7,500 nucleotides of DNA, from assembly GCA_013403005.1 (NCBI GenBank), contig JACBOA010000015.1:1-7500 (forward strand), given 5' to 3'. Both the position numbers and the translations under genes were made by a program. This DNA is from Methanobacteriaceae archaeon (GTDB lineage Archaea > Methanobacteriota > Methanobacteria > Methanobacteriales > Methanobacteriaceae). The notes under the pieces are model-generated. The model was not told where the DNA came from. It made no database searches and worked only from the letters and a program-made list of their open reading frames with translations. Positions 1 to 7,500 of this stretch are shown here, piece after piece (the stretch's first letter is position 1; each line of letters starts with the position of its first letter).

Positions 1-114
1 ACCAAACGCTCAGTCTATAAAAAAGCCTACCTAAATGTACTTTTACTAGGAATAATAATATCCTACGGCCAAAACGAAATCCAAGAAATCTACGCCTTGG
101 AAAACTTCACATAA
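1..114 (+). CDS. C-terminal end of an unidentified protein (5' truncated by window edge)
   Basis: An open frame enters from the left edge in frame 1 and runs 37 codons to a TAA at 112-114. Its codons (tac, gcc, ggc, atc, gaa) resemble those of the real genes here, so I take it as coding. The visible tail has a basic start (residues TKRSVYKK), a hydrophobic stretch (LNVLLLGIII) and an acidic end (NEIQEIYALE). The hydrophobic stretch could be a short membrane segment or a buried helix. I do not recognise the family and give no function. It converges on birA, with 184 bp between the two stop codons. Confidence 0.55.
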   Translation, partial: TKRSVYKKAYLNVLLLGIIISYGQNEIQEIYALENFT

Positions 115-121
115 AACAGAC

Positions 122-170
122 ACCCTATTAGTTCAAATATGGGAGAAAAAGTATAGGGTTATTTTTATAT
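122..170 (+). terminator. Possible transcription terminator after the partial gene
   Basis: A perfect 7-bp inverted repeat, ACCCTAT (122-128) and ATAGGGT (153-159), lies 7 bp after the stop codon and is followed by T-rich sequence (TTATTTTT, 159-166). The 24-nt loop is long for a bacterial-type terminator. Archaeal termination relies mainly on T-runs, and a run of eight Ts at 226-233 is a second candidate in the same gap. Confidence 0.3.
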
Positions 171-171
171 C

Positions 172-203
172 AAGATTAATTCACTTATTAAGATTAATTC
201 ACT
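172..203. repeat. Pair of 14-bp direct repeats
   Basis: AAGATTAATTCACT occurs at 172-185 and again at 190-203, an 18-bp period, in the AT-rich gap between the convergent partial gene and birA. It could be a local duplication. No function can be assigned. Confidence 0.7.
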
Positions 204-298
204 CAACACCCCTCTACACAAGACATTTTTTTTAGAAAAATGACTTTTTAGATAATTTTTCAGATAATATCTAGGTATTTCATTTCTTTTTATAATGT

Positions 299-1273
299 TT
301 ATTTCTTTTGATGTATGCATTCTCCGGATATGACTTTTCTAAGGCTTCCGTCGTTCATTTCCAGGATGAGAACTCCTTCTTTGTTTATGCCAACTGCTTC
401 TCCCCTTACCACACGTCCGCCCTTTTTATGCACCTCTACATAAGAACCAATGGTCTTGGAGAGCCTGCGCCATTGGGACAGAATCTCAGGAAAACCCCCG
501 GCTTTGAAATCATTGTAAAGGTTTTCGAATTTTAAAAGGAATCTTTCCACTAATTCCACTCCAGATATCTCCTTTTCCAGTTCTCTTTTTAGGGATGTGG
601 CACCTTCTCTGAGTCCTGGTGGGAAGTTATCCACATCCACGTTGAGATCAATACCAATACCCACCACTACATAATCCAGTTTCTGTGAACTGGCACTACC
701 TTCAGTTAATATTCCACAAACTTTTTTATCTCCAATGAGTATGTCATTGGGCCATTTAATACCAACATCCAGTTTGCACTCCTGATCCAGTGTCTCAGCC
801 ACTGCTACTCCAGTTACCAGAGTGAGCTGTGGTGCTTGGGAGGGTGGAATATCTGGCCGGAGAATTATGCTCATCCAAACCCCACCTGCGGGTGATAACC
901 ATTTTTTACCCCTCCTACCTTTGCCACTGCTCTGACTTTCAGCTATTACAATGGTTCCTTCAGGGGAACCTTTCATGGCCAGTTTTTTGGCCACCTCATT
1001 GGTGGAATCCACCTCATGGTAATGATGAATTTCACGTCCCATATAACTGGTTTCCAGACCTTTTTGAATTTCGTAAGGTAGGAGCGTGTTAGGAGCTTTT
1101 AAAAGACGATACCCATTCTCAGAAACCTCAATTTCATAACCCTCATCCTGAAGGGTTTGAATTTCTCTTGTCAGCTTTTTCGCAGGTATTCCGGTCTCTG
1201 ATACTAAATCATCCTCGGAAACAAATTTATCTTTATTCTGATGGAGTTTTTTCAATATCTCTTCTTTATACAT
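299..1273 (-). CDS. birA: Biotin--[acetyl-CoA/pyruvate carboxylase] ligase with N-terminal HTH domain
   Basis: Activates biotin with ATP to biotinyl-5'-AMP and transfers it to a lysine of the biotin carrier domain. In this organism the expected target is the PycB subunit of pyruvate carboxylase. The 324-residue length is close to that of bifunctional E. coli BirA. Residues 1-60 form a winged-helix domain (ILKKL, then SEDDLVSETGIPAKKLTREI). The ligase core shows STN (90-92), the biotin/AMP loop GKGRRGKKW (117-125), KWPND (173-177), GILTE (187-191) and GIGIDLN (205-211). A small C-terminal domain follows from about residue 275. The ATG at 1271-1273 has a Shine-Dalgarno GGTGG 4 nt upstream and a TATA box at a suitable distance. 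It lies downstream of pycA on the same strand, with 178 bp between, so it may be read both with pycA and from its own promoter. The HTH suggests biotin-dependent repression, but that is inferred. Confidence 0.95.
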   Translation of the reverse strand: MYKEEILKKLHQNKDKFVSEDDLVSETGIPAKKLTREIQTLQDEGYEIEVSENGYRLLKAPNTLLPYEIQKGLETSYMGREIHHYHEVDSTNEVAKKLAMKGSPEGTIVIAESQSSGKGRRGKKWLSPAGGVWMSIILRPDIPPSQAPQLTLVTGVAVAETLDQECKLDVGIKWPNDILIGDKKVCGILTEGSASSQKLDYVVVGIGIDLNVDVDNFPPGLREGATSLKRELEKEISGVELVERFLLKFENLYNDFKAGGFPEILSQWRRLSKTIGSYVEVHKKGGRVVRGEAVGINKEGVLILEMNDGSLRKVISGECIHQKK

Positions 1274-1309
1274 AAAACCACCTGAAAATCTTTCATCTGT
1301 TAAAAACCC

Positions 1310-1319
1310 CTTTATAAAG
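1310..1319 (-). promoter_or_regulatory. TATA box of the birA promoter
   Basis: CTTTATAAAG, a perfect 10-bp palindrome, is centred about 42 bp upstream of the birA ATG on the minus strand. With the usual archaeal TATA-to-start distance of about 25 bp, transcription would begin near 1290 and leave a leader of about 17 nt containing the GGTGG site. The purine-rich BRE expected upstream is weak (gctaatg). Confidence 0.55.
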
Positions 1320-1399
1320 CATTAGCAGTTATCATATTCATTTGAATTTCTTATCCTTGAGCATCTCGTCCATTTCTGATCGAAGCTCTTTTTTTATTT

Positions 1400-1425
1400 T
1401 AGACTAAATTTATAGACTAAATTTA
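1400..1425. repeat. Perfect 13-bp tandem duplication in the pycA-birA gap
   Basis: TAGACTAAATTTA occurs twice with no spacer (1400-1412 and 1413-1425). It starts 27 bp beyond the pycA stop codon and about 80-90 bp upstream of the birA TATA box. It could be slippage duplication or a paired protein site. Confidence 0.75.
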
Positions 1426-1451
1426 TTTATGAATCTCTATGATTAACCTCA

Positions 1452-2939
1452 TTACTTCTTATTTTTATTCATGGCATGAGCCATATGGCTTGAAACTGCT
1501 GCTGAAACTGCTGCCACTCTTTTCGAAGGTAAAAATGTGGATTTTAGTCTGGACACTCTATTTTTATCTTCTTGGACGATTTTTTCCATTTTCTCCCTTA
1601 TTTCCTGTTTATTTTCATCCACAAAATGGGTGTGTAATTTGGCTTCATTGAACTTGGAGCTTAACATCATGGCTTTATGGAAGGGTATGGTTGTTTGCAC
1701 CCCTAGAATAATGTATTCTGATAGGGCCCTTTTCATCCGGCTGATGGCTTCATTTCTGTTTCTTCCCCAGACAATGAGCTTGGAAATCATGGAATCATAA
1801 AAGGGTGGTATGGTGTAGTTCATATAAACCCCACTATCCACCCGCACTCCAGGACCTCCCGGAGAACGGTAACCGGTTATTTTACCAGGGTTCGGTGCAA
1901 AATCAGCCAATGGGTTTTCAGCATTTATACGGCACTCAATGGCATGTCCCCGTACCTGGATCTCTTCCTGGGTGCAGCATAACTTTCTACCTGATGCTAT
2001 TTTAAGCTGTTCTTTAACCAGATCTACTCCAGTCACCACTTCTGTGATAGGGTGTTCCACCTGAATCCTGGTATTCATTTCCAGGAAATAAAAGTCCCCA
2101 TTTGAATAGAGGAATTCCACAGTACCTGCATTGGTGTAACCAATTGATGAGGCTGCTTTAACTGCGGCCTGCCCCATCCTTTCCCGGAGTTCCTCGGTCA
2201 TGATGGGGGATGGTGATTCTTCAATTAGTTTCTGGTGTCTGCGCTGGATACTGCACTCCCGGTCTGCCACGTGGATGGTGTTACCATGTTCATCAGCCAG
2301 GATCTGGAATTCAATGTGACGGGGTTCTTCTATGTATTTTTCAATAAATACAGTGGAGTCTCCAAAGGCAGATGCCGCCACAGATTGGGTGGATTCCAGG
2401 GCACGGAGGAGTTCATCTTCCTCGTAAACAGTCCGCATACCAATTCCACCCCCTCCGGCTGATGCTTTGATAATTACAGGATAGCCAATGTCTTCTGCAA
2501 TTTTAAGGGCTTCCTCAGGGTCAGATACTCCCTTACTGTTACCAGGGATAACTGGTACTCCTGCTTTTTCCATGAGTTTACGGGATTCTATTTTACTTCC
2601 CATGGATTCAATAACAGAACCTGGTGGTCCTATGAGTTTTATACCAATTTTTTCACATTCATCCCCTAGCTGTGAGTTTTCGGCAAGAAAACCGTAACCA
2701 GGGTGCAGTGCATCAGCCCCTGATTTTTCGGCAACATCTAGAATGTGGGGAATGTTCAGGTAACTATCGGATGGGGAGGGCCCCCCTATATTATAAGCCT
2801 CGTCAGCGTATTTGGCGAAGAGTGAATTTTTGTCTGCGTCTGAGTAAACTGCAACACTCTTTACATCCAGTTCTCGACAGGCGCGCATCACCCGGATGGC
2901 TATTTCCCCACGGTTGGCAACCAGAACCTTTTCAAACAT
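1452..2939 (-). CDS. pycA: Pyruvate carboxylase subunit A (biotin carboxylase subunit)
   Basis: Carboxylates biotin on PycB using ATP and bicarbonate. PycB then passes the carboxyl group to pyruvate to give oxaloacetate for the incomplete TCA pathway. Its 495 residues match the two-subunit archaeal form. The N-terminal biotin carboxylase domain starts EKVLVANRGEIAIRV. The ATP-grasp region has K116, K158, the glycine loop AGGGGIGMR (161-169), H208/E210, H235/K237 (RRHQK), E275, E287, N289, R291, Q293, E295 and R337, matching the E. coli AccC catalytic set one residue lower. The C-terminal domain runs to about 440, followed by a charged linker and an alanine-rich tail (RVAAVSAAVSSHMAHAM) typical of PycA. 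A biotin carrier domain is absent, as expected. The ATG has the Shine-Dalgarno site AGGATGAT a few nt upstream. AccC is the other family option, but the tail and the birA neighbour favour PycA. PycB must lie elsewhere. Confidence 0.94.
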   Translation of the reverse strand: MFEKVLVANRGEIAIRVMRACRELDVKSVAVYSDADKNSLFAKYADEAYNIGGPSPSDSYLNIPHILDVAEKSGADALHPGYGFLAENSQLGDECEKIGIKLIGPPGSVIESMGSKIESRKLMEKAGVPVIPGNSKGVSDPEEALKIAEDIGYPVIIKASAGGGGIGMRTVYEEDELLRALESTQSVAASAFGDSTVFIEKYIEEPRHIEFQILADEHGNTIHVADRECSIQRRHQKLIEESPSPIMTEELRERMGQAAVKAASSIGYTNAGTVEFLYSNGDFYFLEMNTRIQVEHPITEVVTGVDLVKEQLKIASGRKLCCTQEEIQVRGHAIECRINAENPLADFAPNPGKITGYRSPGGPGVRVDSGVYMNYTIPPFYDSMISKLIVWGRNRNEAISRMKRALSEYIILGVQTTIPFHKAMMLSSKFNEAKLHTHFVDENKQEIREKMEKIVQEDKNRVSRLKSTFLPSKRVAAVSAAVSSHMAHAMNKNKK

Positions 2940-2970
2940 GATATCATCCTTTTAATCTCATTTTGGGATA

Positions 2971-2998
2971 TTATGGCTTTAAACACAGTTTATGGCTT
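2971..2998. promoter_or_regulatory. Operator-like nested repeats in the pycA promoter
   Basis: TTATGGCTT occurs as a direct repeat at 2971-2979 and 2990-2998 (19-bp period, about two helical turns). Between and overlapping them is a perfect inverted repeat, TAAAC-ACA-GTTTA (2980-2992). The block lies 32-59 bp upstream of the pycA ATG and overlaps or touches the likely core promoter, a placement expected for a repressor site. The regulator is unknown. BirA, with its HTH, is one candidate. Confidence 0.4.
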
Positions 2999-3006
2999 AA
3001 ATAATT
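2996..3006 (-). promoter_or_regulatory. Possible TATA element of pycA
   Basis: On the minus strand the stretch AATTATTTAAG, preceded by A/T-rich sequence, is the best-placed TATA-like element. It would put the start of transcription near 2975 and give a leader of roughly 35 nt. The whole region is AT-rich, so the assignment is weak. Confidence 0.3.
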
Positions 3007-3086
3007 TCTATAATTATTTTATTTTACTATTATTGTTAATTCCATTTTTGGGACAACTTCCCATATATATATCAGGATACTTTTTT

Positions 3087-3110
3087 CATAATCTGGTAAA
3101 CATAATCTGG
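3087..3110. repeat. Pair of 10-bp direct repeats, 14-bp period
   Basis: CATAATCTGG occurs at 3087-3096 and 3101-3110, separated by TAAA. It sits mid-way between the divergent genes, about 70-90 bp upstream of the methyltransferase TATA box. No known operator is recognised. Confidence 0.65.
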
Positions 3111-3179
3111 ATAAATATATCTATTATCTGTATCTCCTTAAAGATTTTATGCTAACATATTATTAAGAAAGGATAAACT

Positions 3180-3193
3180 AAAAATATATTAGT
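3180..3193 (+). promoter_or_regulatory. BRE/TATA box of the METTL5-like gene
   Basis: AAAAATATATTAG combines a run of As (BRE-like) with a TATA core centred about 44 bp upstream of the ATG at 3231. The predicted start of transcription is near 3212, leaving a short leader of about 20 nt without a clear Shine-Dalgarno site. Confidence 0.45.
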
Positions 3194-3230
3194 ATTTGCT
3201 CATGATTCATCATTTAATCTCAGATTCACC

Positions 3231-3857
3231 ATGAAACTGAAACAAAGACACCTTGAAATGGCTTTGCAAGCCATACCCCCTCATCCAGATCCAGATCCAG
3301 ACTTGGAACAGTACCATACTCCTGCCCTTATAGCGGCTGATGTGGTATGGAATGCCACAAGTCTGGGTGATATTCGTGGGATGAAGGTAGCTGACCTTGG
3401 TTGTGGGACGGGGGTTCTGGCCCTGGGGGCAGCCCTTATGGGAGCTTGTGAAGTGGTGGGTGTTGATGTGGATGGGGCTGCACTTCAGGTTGCACAAAAA
3501 GAAGCAGAACGATTGAAAGTTCAGGATAAATGCAGATTCATCCATGTGGATATTGAGGATTTTCACCAAGAAGCAGACACCGTGATCCAGAACCCACCTT
3601 TTGGAGCCCAGAAAGCCAACTGGAAAAAGGGTGACCGTAAATTCCTGGAAAAAGCCCTTGAAATATCACCGGTGGTTTATTCATTTCACCTGGCCAAAAC
3701 AGAGGAATTTTTAAAGCAGATGGTGAATGCCATGGGTGGGGTAATCACCCATAGGTTTTACTATGAATTTCCACTGCCACGAATTTATAAATTTCATCGG
3801 GATGAGAAGAGGGATGTGGAAGTGGTTGTTTTGAGGGTTGAAAAATTTTTGATGTAA
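3231..3857 (+). CDS. METTL5-like adenine-N6 rRNA methyltransferase (COG2263 type)
   Basis: Class I Rossmann-fold SAM-dependent methyltransferase of 208 residues. Motif I is DLGCGTGVL (55-63), motif II ends at VGVDVD (76-81), and the catalytic motif NPPFG (121-125) marks an amino-group (N6-adenine) methyltransferase. The family signatures EQYHTP (26-31), VYSFHLA (149-155) and FPLPRIYKFHRDEKRDVEV (180-198) match METTL5 and its archaeal relatives. Human METTL5, with TRMT112, makes m6A in the decoding region of 18S rRNA. The archaeal protein is inferred to modify the equivalent 16S position, probably with a Trm112 partner not seen here. An Asp-Pro repeat (residues 18-24) precedes EQY. The ATG lacks a clear Shine-Dalgarno site, and Met10 is a possible later start. 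Position next to the SPOUT gene and the ribosomal operon fits a ribosome-modification role. Confidence 0.85.
   Translation: MKLKQRHLEMALQAIPPHPDPDPDLEQYHTPALIAADVVWNATSLGDIRGMKVADLGCGTGVLALGAALMGACEVVGVDVDGAALQVAQKEAERLKVQDKCRFIHVDIEDFHQEADTVIQNPPFGAQKANWKKGDRKFLEKALEISPVVYSFHLAKTEEFLKQMVNAMGGVITHRFYYEFPLPRIYKFHRDEKRDVEVVVLRVEKFLM
3285..3302 (+). repeat. CCAGAT-type hexamer repeat coding for Asp-Pro
   Basis: Three tandem hexamers (CCAGAT twice, then CCAGAC) encode the PDPDPD segment just before the conserved EQYHTP motif of the methyltransferase. They look like a small in-frame slippage expansion. Confidence 0.6.
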
Positions 3858-3868
3858 AAGTTCACATT

Positions 3869-3893
3869 TTAAGAATCTTAGTATAGTTCTTAA
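3869..3893. repeat. 7-bp inverted repeat after the METTL5-like gene
   Basis: TTAAGAA (3869-3875) pairs with TTCTTAA (3887-3893) around an 11-nt loop, 11 bp after the stop codon. The stem is AT-rich and weak. It may be part of the 3' end of the METTL5-like transcript. Confidence 0.4.
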
Positions 3894-3908
3894 GTCTTCT
3901 AAAGGATA

Positions 3909-3935
3909 TTTTTAACAAATTTGCTCTGTTAAAAA
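3909..3935. repeat. Perfect 9-bp inverted repeat upstream of the SPOUT promoter
   Basis: TTTTTAACA (3909-3917) and TGTTAAAAA (3927-3935) form a perfect stem around a 9-nt spacer, ending 14 bp upstream of the TATA box of the next gene. As RNA, its T5 arm could help end the METTL5-like transcript. As DNA, it is placed like a regulator site for the SPOUT gene. Confidence 0.5.
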
Positions 3936-3948
3936 CTTTCTTGACAAT

Positions 3949-3959
3949 ATTTATATAAG
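3949..3959 (+). promoter_or_regulatory. TATA box of the SPOUT methyltransferase gene
   Basis: ATTTATATAAG is a near-consensus archaeal TATA box centred about 28 bp upstream of the ATG at 3982. Since archaeal transcription starts about 25 bp downstream of the TATA centre, the mRNA should begin at or within a few nt of the ATG. No Shine-Dalgarno site lies between, so the transcript is probably leaderless. Confidence 0.7.
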
Positions 3960-3981
3960 GTTTAAAAACAAAAATTTAAAG

Positions 3982-4806
<825 letters not shown>

Positions 4807-4810
4807 TTAG

Positions 4811-4839
4811 CGATTAATCCCCCAGTCATGGGTTAATCG
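4811..4839 (+). terminator. Hairpin just after the SPOUT stop codon
   Basis: CGATTAA (4811-4817) pairs perfectly with TTAATCG (4833-4839). The stem extends through three C-G pairs (4819-4821 with 4830-4832) if T4818 is bulged, leaving an 8-nt loop. It begins 5 nt after the TAG. No T-run follows, so it is not a classical intrinsic terminator. It may protect the 3' end, aid termination or be a processing site. Confidence 0.45.
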
Positions 4840-4901
4840 AAGAATAACGGGACCATAGTGGCTATTTAGTGTGCTAATTGGCAAATTAAATTTTGATATG
4901 G

Positions 4902-4936
4902 ATAATGCAGGGTTCAAATAGATTATCTTGCATTAT
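4902..4936 (+). repeat. 12-bp stem-loop in the rpl3 leader
   Basis: Positions 4902-4913 pair with 4925-4936: eight Watson-Crick pairs (ATAATGCA with TGCATTAT), then G-U, G-C, G-U and U-A, with an 11-nt loop. It is the longest helix I found in the window. Confidence 0.55.
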
Positions 4937-4948
4937 AGCTAGTGATAA

Positions 4949-4980
4949 GCATTGATTATAACTGAACTGGTTTGCAATGC
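4949..4980 (+). repeat. 6-bp inverted repeat in the rpl3 leader
   Basis: GCATTG (4949-4954) pairs with CAATGC (4975-4980), with a possible inner AAC/GTT helix (4960-4962 with 4970-4972). It lies 12 nt after the 12-bp stem-loop. Confidence 0.4.
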
Positions 4981-5052
4981 GCGTTTGGGAGTTACTTTAA
5001 GACTCTCTAGAGTAATTTATGTTCACATATTTGGAAAAGTGGAAAATTTTAG

Positions 5053-6887
<1,835 letters not shown>

Positions 6888-6900
6888 GCAGGTGTCATGA

Positions 6901-7161
6901 ATGGATCCTTACAGTATAATAATTAAACCACAGTTAACTGAGAAGAGTATGAATGCCATTGACTACAAAAACGAGTTAACCTTTGTGGTGAGGAGAACCG
7001 CCCGGAAGCCCCAGATTAAACAGGCTTTTGAAGAACTCTTTGACGCCAAGGTGGAAAGAGTTAACACTCAGATTAATTCCCGCGGCGAAAAAATAGCATA
7101 CCTCAAACTGGCAGAAGAGCACAGTGCAGAAGATATTGCCGTTAAAATGGGAGTGTTCTAA
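6901..7161 (+). CDS. rpl23: Large-subunit ribosomal protein uL23 (L23), archaeal type
   Basis: Small 50S protein at the rim of the exit tunnel and the main docking site for signal recognition particle and other nascent-chain factors. The 86 residues match the compact archaeal form: IIIKPQLTEKSM near the N-terminus, LTFVVRRTARKPQIKQAFEELFDAKVERVNT in the middle, and KIAYLKLAEEHSAEDIAVKMGVF at the end. The start at 6901 lies 13 bp after the rpl4 stop, with AGGTG (6890-6894) as the Shine-Dalgarno site. The ATG at 6897 is in another frame and meets a stop after nine codons. It is co-transcribed with rpl4 and rpl2. Confidence 0.97.
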   Translation: MDPYSIIIKPQLTEKSMNAIDYKNELTFVVRRTARKPQIKQAFEELFDAKVERVNTQINSRGEKIAYLKLAEEHSAEDIAVKMGVF

Positions 7162-7179
7162 CCCTTAGGGAGGACTAAT

Positions 7180-7500
<321 letters not shown>

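Larger units (their letters stand above)
2940..3230. other. AT-rich divergent intergenic region
   Basis: This 291-bp stretch separates the divergent pycA and methyltransferase genes. It holds the promoters of both, the operator-like block near pycA and a CATAATCTGG direct repeat. A 60-codon plus-strand frame at 2973-3155 gives a very hydrophobic peptide, but it has no convincing ribosome site. Such peptides arise easily from T-rich DNA, so I do not call it a gene. Confidence 0.6.

Noticed and set aside
1297..1307. CTGTTAAAAAC shared between the birA promoter and 3926-3936 upstream of the SPOUT gene
   Set aside because: An 11-bp AT-rich match in two AT-rich promoters, in different contexts, is close to chance. 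Only at the second place is it part of an inverted repeat.
2973..3155. 60-codon plus-strand frame encoding a very hydrophobic peptide
   Set aside because: No clear ribosome site. It overlaps the pycA promoter region, and T-rich DNA yields Phe/Leu/Ile-rich frames by chance. A small membrane protein cannot be excluded without conservation data.
3210..3569. Minus-strand 119-codon frame opposite the METTL5-like gene
   Set aside because: It lies antisense within a gene with clear methyltransferase motifs and has no recognisable domain of its own.
4910..4920. GGGTTCAAATA, resembling a tRNA T-loop
   Set aside because: The flanking bases do not form a T-stem (no G-C closing pair) and no anticodon arm or acceptor stem can be drawn around it.
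4898..4921. Seven-codon frame (MDNAGFK) in the rpl3 leader
   Set aside because: Too short, with no ribosome site, and it lies within the 12-bp stem-loop.
4942..4965. C-box-like GTGATAA followed by CTGA, as in a C/D box guide RNA
   Set aside because: The C box deviates from RUGAUGA, and no C'/D pair follows at the right spacing.

Overview
The window looks like chromosomal DNA of a methanogenic archaeon of the Methanobacteriales, most likely Methanobacterium or a close relative. The evidence is archaeal-type ribosomal proteins uL3, uL4, uL23 and uL2 in archaeal order, a stand-alone biotin carboxylase subunit of two-subunit pyruvate carboxylase next to a biotin ligase, archaeal TATA boxes, and Shine-Dalgarno sites of the GGAGGTGAT type. 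From memory, the run biotin ligase, pycA, small methyltransferase, SPOUT methyltransferase, L3, L4, L23, L2 is also the arrangement around the numbering origin of Methanothermobacter thermautotrophicus, so the synteny appears ancestral.

Layout. (1) Positions 1-114 hold the last 37 codons of an unidentified plus-strand gene, followed by a weak terminator-like stretch with a 14-bp direct repeat. (2) The minus strand from about 2940 down to 299 carries pycA and then birA, separated by 178 bp that include a separate TATA box for birA. PycA is the biotin carboxylase half of pyruvate carboxylase. BirA would attach biotin to the partner subunit PycB, which is not in this window. (3) An AT-rich divergent intergenic region (2940-3230) holds the pycA and methyltransferase promoters and several short repeats, one of which looks like an operator over the pycA promoter. 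(4) The plus strand from 3231 carries a METTL5-like adenine-N6 rRNA methyltransferase and a SPOUT-fold RNA methyltransferase of the MTH1/SPOUT1 type. The SPOUT gene is probably read from a leaderless mRNA. (5) A 265-bp hairpin-rich gap leads into the ribosomal operon rpl3-rpl4-rpl23-rpl2, with rpl2 cut by the window edge.

Functionally there are two blocks. One is anaplerotic CO2 fixation: oxaloacetate synthesis from pyruvate, plus the enzyme that biotinylates it. The other is ribosome biogenesis: two RNA methyltransferases next to the head of the S10-like ribosomal operon.

I found no mobile element, CRISPR, tRNA, rRNA or defence-type cassette. No new system is evident. The parts most worth a second look are non-coding: the hairpin-rich leader of the ribosomal operon and the nested repeats at the pycA promoter.
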